From Basidiobolus meristosporus CBS 931.73 (lineage: Eukaryota; Basidiobolomycota; Basidiobolomycetes; Basidiobolales; Basidiobolaceae): 64,000 bases of DNA. Positions 47,635 through 59,795 of this stretch are shown here, one piece after another (position 1 is the stretch's first letter; each line of letters starts with the position of its first letter). The notes beneath the pieces were generated by a model. That model searched no databases. It saw only the letters and a list, made by a program, of their open reading frames with translations, and was not told where the DNA came from. The stretch lies in contig MCFE01000263.1 of the NCBI GenBank assembly GCA_002104905.1, forward strand, positions 44,382-108,381, given 5' to 3'. Both the position numbers and the translations under genes were made by a program.

Positions 47635-48542
47635 TGTTGTGCGCGAATAATAGGGGAGATTAGTTTGAAGATTGTGGGCAACAATTCATGCTACTTCTGG
47701 GAACGGGAAGGCGGAAAGAAAGGGGCTTCTATGCAAACACTGGAATAACACCTACGTGTTGAAAGGTGTAGGATTTATATAACACCAATCGATCTATTTG
47801 TAATCTTTAAACCCAATCACGTACGGCCCTAGCAACGAACTTTCCGAGTGATTCACGTTTATGAATTCTTGTAGTACTGCAGTAGTCATTTGAGCTCCTC
47901 ATTGACATGCATTCCCCGTCAAGCGCATTGATCCCCAATATCCCAGCTAGTGTCAAGCACATTGATGGTGTCTGAGGATGTGTTTGACAACAGATCTTTC
48001 ACAACATATCACTGGCCCGCGAGCTTGTAACAATATGCGCCAGAACTCTCCAACAACCTGAAATGAAATCGGTTTGAATGTGGTGTCATGCGTCTGCCAG
48101 CAAAGCCACCTTGATGCAAGCGATTGAGGACTCCCTTGTTTACAAGGCTTGTGGAATGGATTAGTATGAGGTTTAACCTTTCATTTATGCAGAAGCTGGA
48201 GGCGGATTGGAATTCTCCATAAGCAGTAGCAGTGCCTAGTAGCAATACCTCAAGGCACATATCCGTTCATATGGCTGCCAATGCATGGATCATCACACCA
48301 AATGAGGGGGCATACTGCACATGGTACAGATCGGACTTGATCGGCAGTATCACTGCTAGCCAACCCTAACATTCGAACAATCTTAAAAGTCCGAGAAACG
48401 TATGTTGATATTCGAATAATCTTAAAAGTCCGAGAAACATGTGTTTATTATTGATGAATGTTCTAGAAAGTAGTCAGCTATCTGCATCTGACTGCGGGTC
48501 TTACGCCTGGCTCTCTGGATAGATCTATGGATGGTGCGGGCA
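47635..48542. other. Intergenic region upstream of the copper ATPase
   Basis: No gene recognised (the small minus frame 48,009-48,260 has no known motif). Contains a 39-bp tandem pair at 48,371-48,448. Confidence 0.5.
48371..48448 (+). repeat. 39-bp tandem repeat, two copies
   Basis: Units at 48,371-48,409 and 48,410-48,448 share 'atcttaaaagtccgagaaac' and differ at a few bases. It lies between the ATPase start and the HBS1 3' end. Confidence 0.8.
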
Positions 48543-51309
48543 TCAGAACTGCTCCGATGGGGAGTGTACGATCTTGCTTACCTCAGTGATGATTCCGGCT
48601 GCGATTGTATCGCCTCCCTTTCTAAGCATCACACGCCCCAAATCCTTGAATTCCTTGTATGTTTCGAGACATAAGGGTCGCTGGGTTTTGATTTCGATCG
48701 TGGCTGTGGTGGCTTTGGTCAGGCATCTAAATGGCATCGTTAGCTTGTGATGCCAGAAGGCGCAACGCAACCCATCCCCCGTACCTTGGCTTCTTCTTGA
48801 CCACCTCGCCCGTGCTTTTGTCCAGCACTTCCAGTAGGTTGGTGATAACCGCTGGCTCATTCAGACTTTGGTGATGAAGGATGATCTGGAAAATCAACGT
48901 TAGCCGGGGACTCTCTTATGGTTGAGGGCAACCAACGTACAGGATATCCGATGGTGATGGGGATAGCGATATCGAACACCACGATTTGCGCCTTGAACTT
49001 CGAGGCAACAGAGATCATGTTGGTCGGGCTACAGAGAACGGACCCGATGCTTGATGATAACCGAGTTAGTGCCAGCGGAGGTAATGCAAGACAACGCCAT
49101 ACCTGAGTTGTAATATGTCAATGTTTGTCAGGGTAAGCATGGCAGTGTCGCCAGCTGCTGCCCATTTGACGCTCTCCTCGTTGCTTTCGATAGCTTGGGT
49201 TGGAAAGGATTGTAAGCAAGGTGATGGGCCATTGGGATTGCCGAACTCCGGTTACCTTTGACAATTGCATACTCTCCAATAGGGGCAATGCCCACTTGCT
49301 CTCCGATCTGAATGGTTCCGCCCTCGATACGCCCGCTGACGGTGACTCCGCTTGTGCTACCTACACCGCCCTTGAAGAAATCGGCCACTGGCAACCTGAA
49401 CGGCTTGTCCAGCGGACGAGCAGGCGGCTCAAACGAATCTTGAGAAGATGTCTTAGAAGGGTGCTCTGAAGCCCGTAACCAGCAAGGCCGACCTACCGAT
49501 CTTTTCCAAAAGAGTAGGGCCCGAATACCATGAGCGCAGCTTGCTGTTATCTTCCGAGACCTTGATCATGTTTTCCCCCGTGAGGCCACTCACAGGGATG
49601 AACGAGATGTTCTGTTTACGGAAGCCTGCCTGGGTCAGAAATACCAGCAGCTGCTCTTTGATCTCCTCGAATCTGGCTTGGGACCAATCAACCTTGCGTC
49701 AGAGGGAGCCATGGTTAATAGATAAGCAAGAACAGGATCCAAGAGAAAGTGGTACATTGTCAAGCTTGTTCACAGCAATCGCCAACTGCTGCACACCCAG
49801 ACTGCGCACAAGCAGAGCGTGTTCCTTCGTTTGTCCATCAGCAATAAAGCCTGACTCAAACTCGCCGGGGGAGGCGTCAACTACAAGTATGGCAACATCC
49901 GCCTAGCGAAACCGAGTTCATTTCTGGAGATCAGGGAGAGGCAAGAGTACCGCCGGGCACTTACTTGAGCAGCACCAGAAATCATGTTGGGTACAAAATC
50001 TCGATGTCCGGGAGCATCCAGCAGCGTGAACTTCCGATTCGCACTCTCAAACTTCGTGATGGCAACATCCATAGTAACGCCCCTAGCAAAGGTTTGTCAG
50101 TACCGTGGCTGTCATGGCAGATTGGAGGGTTGCTTGTCACCTGCTGCGCTCTTCATCAGTCGCGTCCAGCACCCAGGCGTATGCGAACGAGGATTTCCCG
50201 ATCTTCTGCGACTCTCTTTCAAACGTGCAGCGAAGTTAAAGATAGCGATCACCGCAACAATAAACCCAAATGATTCAAGATAGCAAGGATATTTTTTCAT
50301 GGTCCGGTCGTTCACCTCACCGAGTAGATACAAGAGATGCCCCATGAGGGTGCTCTTGCCCGCATCGACATGGCCTAGGCAGGTTCTTTCAGTCACGAGT
50401 TACTATGGTGTAGAAAACACTCCTGCATACCGATAACAACCAGATTAAGCCCAACTTTGTCTGCTTCGCGTTTGCGAAACTCTTCCTCCACATTGATACG
50501 GTTGGCCAGTTTGACAGGCTTGACGGGTGCCTTTGCCTCGCTACTCTCCACTCTCACCCTTTGCTTGATTACCGGTGCAGGCGCGTCTGGGACACTTCCC
50601 TTGAAATTCAGTGCGTCCAGGTCGAATCGAAGATGCTCGTTGATGTCGTCTTCCACCTCAACAATCTCCTCAAAGTCTTGTGGTTTGCTTGTTTTCTTGG
50701 ACTCTCTTTCTTGGAGTTTAGCTTGCTGGGCTATATTTTCAAGCAGTCGATGTAAATATACCATGATCCGTCCAAATTCGCGTAGATAAAGCGAAAAAGA
50801 CCTTTGGCCTTCTCCAGTTCTTCCTGCTTTTTCTTCTTTTCTTTCTCCGCGGAATCTTGTCACCAAAGATATAAGCGAGAATTAGCAACAGGCTGCTACC
50901 AGCTGCAAGCGGCCCCCTTACCTAAAAACCATGCCACCGTTTTATCAACATCAAGATAATAATGCCATAGGGATTCCTCGATATCTTTTCTAGCAATGCT
51001 ATCGTCGCCCAAGATCTCTCTCACTTGATCAACAGCATTATCAAGCTCCTCTAAGGTGAGTGGAGAACAGGGTTAAATAAAATCCCCTCGGCAGGCGGGC
51101 ATTTCCACTACAAGGAGGCAATTGGCATTACCTTGATCCACCTCGTTATCGTATTCCTCATAATCATCGTAGGAATCGTAATCGTCCTCCTCAAGAACAG
51201 CTAAATCAAGAGAGAGATTAGAAACCCTTTGTTCTTGTTACTGCTATAGGCTATTCGATAGTGGATCACCGTTAACATCTAGATTGCGAACATTTCTATG
51301 ACGAGACAT
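48543..51309 (-). CDS. HBS1: HBS1 ribosome-rescue GTPase
   Basis: Translational GTPase that works with Dom34/Pelota to rescue stalled ribosomes in no-go and non-stop decay. The start at 51,309 gives 'MSRHRNVRN', very like animal HBS1L, and separates it from eRF3. Next come an acidic stretch ('[13 protein letters not shown]') and the HBS1 N-terminal domain ('[20 protein letters not shown]', '[14 protein letters not shown]'). The GTPase domain has '[18 protein letters not shown]' (G1), '[20 protein letters not shown]' (G3) and 'AVNKLDN' (G4). The two beta-barrel domains follow ('[20 protein letters not shown]'; '[20 protein letters not shown]'). The gene ends at 48,543 with about ten short introns. 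No lesion seen; exon limits are approximate. Confidence 0.93.
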
Positions 51310-51692
51310 TATTCTGGTGTTCTCACACTATGCACTTTGTAAAAACGCCAACAGAAATTTTGTGGAGAACTAAAGTCTGGATAAATCTTATGACGTTAAT
51401 AGGATTGGGGATTCAGATATGGAATTTCATAAACCAGTATTCATCATTCCTGAAGTACAGTTGGGCTCCAGTGATTAAAATCCCCACCCACCAGCCACAT
51501 CACGATAGAACATAGCAGAAGTATATATTTATTAAGTTATTACGACACAACATAATAACAAAGTGGTGAAATCGGGTGAGAATAGCATACTGAGATATTT
51601 AAGCTTTGTGGCTGGCCGGAACATGTTGAGAGTGCGGCTACTTGCTCATTGCGATTTTGTCCCCTAGATTAAATGGAGGATTAGCGACGATC
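51310..51692. other. Intergenic region, HBS1 promoter / beta-COP 3' end
   Basis: 383 bp, AT-rich, without a gene. It must hold the HBS1 promoter and the beta-COP polyadenylation site. Confidence 0.5.
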
Positions 51693-54249
51693 CTATTCGA
51701 CCAATGAATCTTGCGAATTTCGCGTACCAAGACTTAAAGCAATTCCTTGGGTCTTGCTACGAATACGAATATGACCGGTGATCTGTCCTTCTTTATGTTG
51801 CTCTATACTCAGGTTAGCGATAGCGTCTTCGCCTAAACGGATCAAGAAGGTGTGAGTACGGGGGCACAGCAACAGCAACGAACACGGACACTATACCAAA
51901 GATACTCTTGGCATACAGATTGGCGGACAAAAAGCCGCATTCTCCGGAAAGAACGCTATCAGGTGTGAGACACGCCATGTTTGTGGATTTGAGGATATGG
52001 TCTAGGAAGGCCTTCAGATCACTGCATCTTGAGTGTAAATAAGCCATCCAATGCAACGCCACGTGTATCGAGTATACTTACCCTGCAGTGGTACTAAGGT
52101 TGACCTTGTTTTCCCATTCAAACTCGGTCCACATGTTACGGAACTACAAATCCCAGCATGAGTATATGAGTCAACTCCTGCTGGCTTAAATGAAACTTAC
52201 CTGAGCTTCGGTACAAGTAGCAGGATTGATGTAATCCATGATGTCAATACGAATGTCATTGAGGATGATACAATGGCTTCCAGAAGCCCCAGGTCCATCG
52301 TAAATGATGTTACCAAAGATCACCCCTGTTTCAGTAGAGGAGACCTGAGGGAATCAACAAGATTTAGTCCCGGTCAGTGGGGAAAACGGCTTACAAAAGC
52401 TTACCTTGATATTGGCTTTAATGCTATGGAAGCTGTGAGGGCCTACAGTGTATTGACCAGGCTTTTCCACAAGTCTTAGATCACCAAGGGTGGAAAACTC
52501 TATGGTCAAGTTTTGAAGAGTCTCACTGGTTTGGTTGATAACCAATACGTCTGTAGAAGTATGTTAGCGTTGTTCATATTTTCAAGCAACGTTGTTTGTT
52601 ACCTAGCAACACATCGTATTGGTTAACAGTTACATAGGCCTCCGCATAAACAGGGTCAGAGAATCCTAGACGACGTATTTAGTTGCAGAAACCAGGAAGG
52701 CGATGGAATTGCTCGGCCTATTTACCGGTTAGTTGCACAACGTGGTTCAATTGTGACATAAGACTATCACGGCCATAGCCCTCGCCAGTAGCGCGAGTCA
52801 AATCAAGCTCAAACTAACAGCAATCAAGTCAATACATGCTTGGCGGAAGTGCTGCAGTGCTGTACACAAACCTCGTCGGCTTCATCAGCAGCATTCTTCT
52901 TTGAGAATTGACGGAAAGTGATAGCATCGTCGACTTGAATTTTAGTAGCTTTCTTGTTTTCCGATTTCTTCAGTGCGTTCTTTTGCTGTGATCAGAGGAG
53001 AAACCGTTGATACAAATATTTACCGATACCGAATCTAATTAGAGTTTACCTCTTGAACTTGGACCATATTGGTAAAGGCGGCCTTGCAATCAACAGTGAA
53101 AATATTCTTCATGACCTTGTCGGCGGGTAAGCCTGCGAGTGATTTGATGCAGGACATGATGCGATCATAGGAGTCCTCATCAATAGGAGCAGGTGGGAAT
53201 TGTGATTGACCAACTCGGATAATGCCCGTCATGATAAGCATCGCCTGCATGCAAGGTTAGCCGGTGCAAGTAGATGATCAACTGCCTGAACAATATTACC
53301 TCAGCACGAAGGATGTTTCTCTTTTTCTCATCATCGCACAAGTCGAAATATTTATAAACAAGCTTGGTCAAGGTGGAGGATAACACTGCGCCCAAGAAAA
53401 AGTCGCCACCCAATATTTGTGCTAAAAGAAACAATGTTACTTGTTGCTCGAGGGATAACAAAGCGTAGATATGGTTTACCTCTGAGAGGAGGTTTATCAG
53501 CTGCTTTGATGGCTTCAATTTGGGAGGATGTCTTGGAGTCTGCGGTCAATGCACTTTCAGAAGCGTACGTTCCATCGGCTAGAATACGACGGGAGGAACT
53601 AGCTGTAGGTTGTTTGGAGTCGTAGGTCGTCTCTGAAGACTCCTCCTCTTTCTGGGCCTGCTCCAACATGCTCTATTGAGTCCAGTGTCAGCTTGCAATT
53701 CAAATATTAAAGACCCGTCAACATGTTGCAATTAGTACCTGCTCTGAAGCCAAAATAGGTAGCTCTCCTAATCCCTCTCTGATCTGCTTCCAGGCCTCTT
53801 GAATAGCTAAACCGAACATTACAATGATGCCTTGAGCTTTAAGAAATAAAAGGAGACGAACCGATCGAATCGTCCGAGTATTCGCCAATAATCCAAAGAG
53901 CGCCTCTTATAGCCTTGCTAGATTTCATATCTAGGAAAATCTCCAGCAATTTCCCGGTAATGCTGGTTCTCAACGCGGGAATCTTCTCAATAACCTCACT
54001 ATTTGATATACGATATTCAGTGACGTCCTCACCAACAAAGTCAATGCCCACGCAACATACCGAACGAATGCCAAGACGTCGACAGCAGCACTATTGTTTG
54101 CATCATATAGGAATTCCATCAAAACATGGACCACATCGGAAGCAACTTCCGAGAAACGGATGGCACAAGTGTGAATGGCTTGAATCATAAGCTGACGGTA
54201 TTCAGTATTCTATAGAAAAAATATGACATCGATTATTAAATACTGTTGG

Positions 54250-54305
<56 letters not shown>

Positions 54306-55818
54306 TATGTGTGTATGTGTGTTTGACTTTTACCTTTTCATAATCTTGGTCTTGAGTCTTAAGGAGCTCCTTCTTGAGGAAAGAAACGACCTCAACAACG
54401 TTACGTGCAGAAACCATCTCTAGCGCAATGGTCAAGGCTTTACGGCGGACGTCAATGTCCGGACTGCATAGAAAGATAAGCAAAGGGCACTGAGTCTATA
54501 AAATCTACTACCAGTTTACCTCGTCATAACGCGTAAGATATCCATAACAAGATCATCTAGCATACGATCATGCTTCTTGCGTAAATCATCTAAGCGGTCC
54601 AACACGATTAGTTTGATATTGTTGTCAGCTTCCTTAGCAATAAGCTCGATATAACAGGAAGCAACAGCTAAATGGAAAACTCTTTAGCGTCAAGGCTCGA
54701 TGTGCATATAAATTAACAGAACCAGTTAGTTACCCTTTACAGCAACCGGATTGTGGGTAAGAGCCATAAGTGTGGTAGCAGCCTCATATTTGACAGTATG
54801 CGAGGAAGCATTAAGCAAGTCAAATATGCACTTGATATACCGACCCTATATGAACGGATTTGCATGAGCATGACTGATACTACAGCCAAACTTGGTGGTT
54901 CAATAAACTACCTTCTCAGTGGTGTTGTTTCGGCAATCCTTACGAATTAACTCGATTATCGCAAGTTGCAGTGGCTCGTCAAATCCTTGGATTTGATTGT
55001 AAACTTGCTTGAGGTAATCGACAGCTCTAGACTGTTGGGTATTACACAACATCACAAACGCATTACGCTTGCATGTCATATCAGCTTCCTGAAATTCAAT
55101 AAATATCAGCATACGCCTTTGGCTCGCATACACAGAGTCCCTTACCGCAATGAGGAAGGTTTGGATAAGTTCAGGTGCATCGGGAATCAAGTAATCACAA
55201 TATTTGTAGATGCTGTATATGGCGAAAACGGCGTTCTTTCGTACATATGAATGACGATGTTCCTAATGGGCAGGATGGAATGAATAAGAATGTTCGATTC
55301 TACTCCTCATGAAATTCATGTATACCAAACAGCTTCTACAACAGGGGAGAAGTGGCTCTAAAAGCTCAGGCTCACGCAGTTTCGAGACAATTCTTAGAGT
55401 AGCACCACGAATATACTCGTTAGGATGCTGAAGATCGCTTCTGAGTGCGTTACTAAAAATAATCAACCGGTTACTCAAAACGTCTCACCTCTAAGTCATC
55501 ACGGATGAAAAGTTACCAAACTAAAAGCATCTCCTGCTTGAGCTTTCCATCAGCATTGGTCTTTGGGCATATCTCCCAATAGAAATGCAAGAGCTTTTTG
55601 AGAGCTTTGTTTTTTGAGGGCATAACAAAGCGGATTACGTGCATGAGAAGTTGGTTACAAGGGTCACCGTTAAGCATAGTAATTAGCAGCTTTCTCATCG
55701 TCTCAATCTTCACCTCATCAGAGCCTTTTTCAAAGGCGCTTTTGAATTCCTGAATCGACAATTGATCAGATGTATCATCTGTACAAATGACAGTATAGCA
55801 AGGTTCTGCAGCGACCAT
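51693..55818 (-). CDS. SEC26: Coatomer subunit beta (beta-COP)
   Basis: Subunit of the COPI coat for retrograde Golgi-to-ER traffic. ATG 55,818; stop 51,693. Highly split, with at least fourteen introns. The N-terminal adaptin-like HEAT repeats are clear: '[19 protein letters not shown]', '[19 protein letters not shown]', '[20 protein letters not shown]', '[20 protein letters not shown]' and '[20 protein letters not shown]'. A linker with Ser/Thr-rich sequence lies around 53,650-53,500. The C-terminal appendage ends '[20 protein letters not shown]' with the family's usual finish. One intron carries a long TA/TG microsatellite. Divergent from BiP, with which it shares a secretory-pathway role. 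Confidence 0.95.
54250..54323 (+). repeat. (TA)n(TG)n microsatellite in a beta-COP intron
   Basis: About 24 bases of TA alternation pass into TG alternation with TATG interruptions. It lies inside an intron close to the acceptor side (minus strand), and may be unstable in length. Confidence 0.95.
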
Positions 55819-56577
55819 TTCTCCAGGTCAAAATTGGGTAAGCTATCAGAGATATGAAAAGTTATTGCTATGGCTTAGAGCAGATAGCCCTAATGCTGCC
55901 ATAAAACATCACGGATCCAAAAATTCATTTGATTGGAAGTTGACGTCTGTGGCCCGTTGATTGCGTTATTGGCTCACTCCTTTGAGATAAACATGTTGCC
56001 TAAACCTGGGGTTTGCAAATCAGCATCTAATGCAAGCTGATTTTCTCGCATTCGACATAACAAACAACGCCAGGACGGCATTCAAAGAGTTCATTTAAAC
56101 CAATCTAACAATTTCACGTCAATCAAGGGTAGCGATTGGAGGGTTTTTTGCATTCCATAGTTGTGTCGAGCTCGAAGCTACTGACTGGGAGTTTAATCTC
56201 GACGTCACGAAAATTCTTCCCAATGAGATGATGGCATGTACGCAACAACCTACACGATTAAATTATTGCGGTAATTGATCACCATCGTTGCAACTTTCCA
56301 TTCGTTGTATCGAGCTTTCTTGAAAATTCCATCCACTGACACTGATCGCAATTGCTCGGTGGTGCAATATTATTTCCTGACAATTATAACACAAACGTCC
56401 AATCAGAGCGTGACAACACCCGGTGCGTCATAGAAACCATCAACATTTCGTCCCTGCCGCACCATCAGGTTACTTATTTAAAATGGTAATTCTCGGACTT
56501 CAGTTACAACTAACTTGTTCCTCTTTTCATTCCCCTCTAGTTTCTTCGCTACGAAGAGCGATTAGTTCAAGAGAACA
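55819..56577. promoter_or_regulatory. Shared divergent promoter of beta-COP and BiP
   Basis: 759 bp between the two start codons. It holds two heat-shock-type elements (56,209-56,216 and 56,317-56,329), a CGACGTCA word near 56,200 and a CCAAT box near 56,400. A likely 5' UTR intron of BiP runs from GTAATT near 56,485 to CTCTAG at 56,539. Confidence 0.6.
56317..56329 (+). promoter_or_regulatory. Three-unit heat-shock element
   Basis: TTCTTGAAAATTC is a perfect TTCnnGAAnnTTC array, about 250 bp upstream of the BiP ATG. A two-unit GAAnnTTC site lies at 56,209-56,216. Confidence 0.7.
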
Positions 56578-57192
56578 ATGATAAAGCGTTCTATTCTCGG
56601 GTATCTCGCCCTTTTCCTCACTCTGTTCCTTGCCACCAATGTGGCAACCGCTGCCGAGGATGAGACCAAGCAAAACTTGGGCTCTGTAATCGGTATCGAT
56701 TTGGGTACCACCTACTCCTGTGTCGCCGTTCGTAAGAATGGTCGTGTCGAAATCATCGCCAACGACCAAGGTCACCGTATTACTCCCTCCTATGTTGCCT
56801 TCACCGACGAAGAACGTTTGATCGGTGACGCCGCCAAGAACCAAGCTCCCTCCAACCCTACCAACACCGTCTTCGATGCCAAGCGTCTTATCGGTCGTCG
56901 TTTCAACGAGAAGGACGTCCAGAACGATCTTAAGCACTTCCCCTTCAATGTTATTGACCAAAACGGCAAGCCCGTTATCCAAGTCAAGGTGAAGGGTGAG
57001 GACAAGATCTTCACTCCTGAAGAGATTTCCGGTATGATCTTGACCAAGATGAAGGAGACTGCCGAAGCCTATCTCGGCAAGGAAGTTACCCACGCCGTTG
57101 TCACTGTTCCTGCCTATTTCAACGATGCCCAACGTCAAGCCACCAAGGATGCTGGTACCATTGCTGGACTCACCGTTCTCCGCATTATCTCC

Positions 57193-57228
<36 letters not shown>

Positions 57229-58548
57229 AAGACTCAAGGTGAAAGCCACATCTTGGTTTACGACTTGGGTGGTGGTACTTTCGATGTTTCCCTTCTCTCC
57301 ATTGATGACGGTGTTTTCGAGGTTCTTGCCACTTCCGGTGATACTCACTTGGGTGGTGAAGATTTCGATAACCGTGTTATCGACTACTTCGCCAAGTTGT
57401 ACCGCAAGAAGACCAAGAAGGATGTTACCAAGGACCTCAAGGCTATGGGTAAGCTCAAGCGTGAGGTTGAGAAGGCCAAGCGCACCCTTTCTTCCCAAAT
57501 GTCTGTCCGTGTCGAAATCGAAGCTTTCCATGATGGTGAAGATTTCTCTGAGACTCTTACTCGCGCCAAGTTCGAGGAATTGAACAACGATCTTTTCAAG
57601 AAGACCATCAAGCCTGTTGAACAAGTCCTCAAGGACGCCGATCTCTCCAAGAGCGATATCCACGATGTTGTTCTTGTTGGTGGTTCCACTCGTATTCCCA
57701 AGGTTGTCAAGCTCCTCGAAGATTTCTTCGATGGAAAGAAGGCCTCCAAGGGCATTAACCCTGATGAAGCTGTCGCTTTTGGTGCTGCTGTCCAAGCTGG
57801 TATCTTGTCCGGAGAGGCTGGTAGCGAAGATTTGTTGGTCTTGGATGTTAACCCTCTTACCCTCGGTATCGAAACTACTGGTGGAGTCATGACCAAATTG
57901 ATCCCCCGTAACACTGCTGTTCCTACCAAGAAGACCCAAATCTTCTCCACTGCCGTTGACAACCAACCTACTGTCCTCATCCAAGTTTTCGAAGGTGAAC
58001 GTCCTTTGACCAAGGATAACAACCATCTCGGCAAATTTGAATTGACCGGTATCCCACCTGCCCCTCGTGGCGTTCCTCAAATCGAAGTTACCTTTGAGCT
58101 CGACGCCAACGGTATTCTCAAGGTGTCTGCCGCTGATAAGGGAACCGGAAAGTCCGAATCCATCACCATCTCCAATGACAAGTCTCGTCTCTCTGAGGAG
58201 GAAATCGAACGTATGGTTCGTGAGGCTGAGGAATTCGCCGAAGAAGACAAGGCTTTGAAGGAACGCATTGAAGCCAAGAACTTGTTCGAGAACTTCTTGT
58301 ACACCTTGAAGAACCAAGTTTCTGATGAATCTCAACTTGGTGGCAAGATCTCCGCTGAAGACAAGGAGGAGATCCTCAAGGTAGTCAAGGAGAAGACTGA
58401 GTGGCTTGAGGAGAACGCTGCTTCTGCCACCAAGGAGGATATTGAAGAGCAAAAGGCCGAAGTCGAGGCCATTGTCAACCCCATCACTAGCAAGCTTTAT
58501 GGTGAAGCTGGTAGTAATGAGGAGGTCCCTGAGCACGATGAATTATAA
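56578..58548 (+). CDS. KAR2: ER Hsp70 chaperone BiP/Kar2
   Basis: ATP-driven chaperone of the ER lumen for protein import, folding and stress sensing. Intronless in the coding part, 656 residues. A signal peptide spans about residues 1-26 (basic start, then '[14 protein letters not shown]'). The nucleotide-binding domain has '[14 protein letters not shown]', '[20 protein letters not shown]', '[14 protein letters not shown]' and '[12 protein letters not shown]'. The substrate-binding domain and lid follow, and the chain ends in the ER-retrieval signal HDEL. Codon use is biased to pyrimidine-ending codons, as expected for an abundant protein. A 669-codon open frame on the opposite strand is a shadow of that bias. 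Confidence 0.98.
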
Positions 58549-59164
58549 ATTTTGTTATCTATGTTCCTTCTTTAATTCATTCAGCCATCATTCAAAATTG
58601 CTTCATGTATCTCTAGAGTATAAATAAATTGCCATTCGATGGTTTCAAAGCATCAATATTTTTTTCTTGAGGTTATGGCCGGTAGATGTGAGCAAAGTAT
58701 GAGGCTTTGTTCTTTATTCCGCGACCCTAACTCAACTAGCGCAATGTAAACGGCGCTATACATTTGTGTTGCTAAACATTCATTGCTCGAAGTAATACGT
58801 AGATCAACAACAAAGATGTGCAATAATGTGAATGCATAGTTTGTGCTGCTTTCTTCGATCAGAAGTATAAATTTAATTTCAATTTCGTACTAATCCACCA
58901 ATCGCCCCTAAGCTTGTAGTAAACTTCTAGTTTAGGGCATGAATTAATTGTTTGTGTGAGGGCTGCCGTGTTATGATGCCAATGTTGCGAATGTCCTAAT
59001 CTGGTATGTGTAACACAAATACTACGTGACTGGCCCTCCTAGTTAGACTCATTTACTATGCTCCAACATTGTTAAGTGTAAAATTTGGGGGCAGGATGGC
59101 AAGCCCCATTAGGTAGACTTGGTTTGTATATTTTAGAGTCCCAAGAGCATGTGTGCAGAAATGG
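58549..59164. other. AT-rich 3' flank of BiP
   Basis: No gene. AATAAA at about 58,622 probably serves BiP. Repeat-derived DNA begins somewhere before 59,165; an LTR start near 59,007 is possible but not clear. Confidence 0.5.
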
Positions 59165-59421
59165 CAATCATCTATATTTACTTCAAATACTTCACCAAAA
59201 TATCAGGTACCCAGGACATGGAAAATTGCTAAGTTGACCAAAGAACCCCAAGCTTTACACATAAGTTAGTGGGACCTTGTTAAGCATATTTTACATGTTT
59301 ATTGTAACAAGACCATGTAACAGTATTTATATCACTATTACATTTGATTAGTTATAAAGCAAAAACCACACAATCAGCTTATTCTCCAAATCACTTCTAA
59401 TGTTTCCCAACTCTTATAACA
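59165..59421 (+). repeat. Diverged, 5'-incomplete LTR, plus orientation
   Basis: The sequence is related to the LTR at 59,438-59,784 in the opposite orientation, sharing 'tcaccaaaata.caggtacc' and 'gtttattgtaacaagac', and ends 'cttataaca'. A 16-bp gap with a primer-binding-site-like 'TGCTCTAAGCACAAGC' follows. The left end is unclear. Confidence 0.65.
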
Positions 59422-59437
59422 TGCTCTAAGCACAAGC

Positions 59438-59784
59438 TGTTGTAAGAGTCTTGGAGATATTGGAAGCAATTGGAGAACAAGTAGATTATGTGGTTTTCAC
59501 TTAATGATTTATTGAATGTAATAGTGATATAAATACTGTGACATAGTCTTGTTACAATAAACACGTAGAATGGGTTAAGGAAGGTCCCAAGTACATGTGT
59601 GCAAAGTTTGGGGCTGTTTGAACAGCTTTGAGAATTTTCATGTTCTGGGTACCTGGTATTTTGGTGAGAATATTCTAAGTAAATCCCAACAAGGAATTTG
59701 TCAGTATTCTCTAGGATATGAAGGTAATGATCTAAGTAACTAAGTTATGTGAATATTTAGGTGGACATACAAATTTTTACAACA
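59438..59784 (-). repeat. 3' LTR of the copia element
   Basis: 347 bp with ends TGTTGTAA...TTACAACA. On the minus strand it directly follows the purine-rich tract GAGTGGGAG, the expected polypurine tract, after the copia stop codon. Confidence 0.85.
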
Positions 59785-59795
59785 CTCCCACTCAG

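Noticed and set aside
48543-51309. eRF3 (SUP35) as identity of the GTPase
   Set aside because: The MSRHRNVR start and the HBS1 N-terminal domain fit HBS1, and no Gln/Asn-rich or PAM2-like N-terminus is present.
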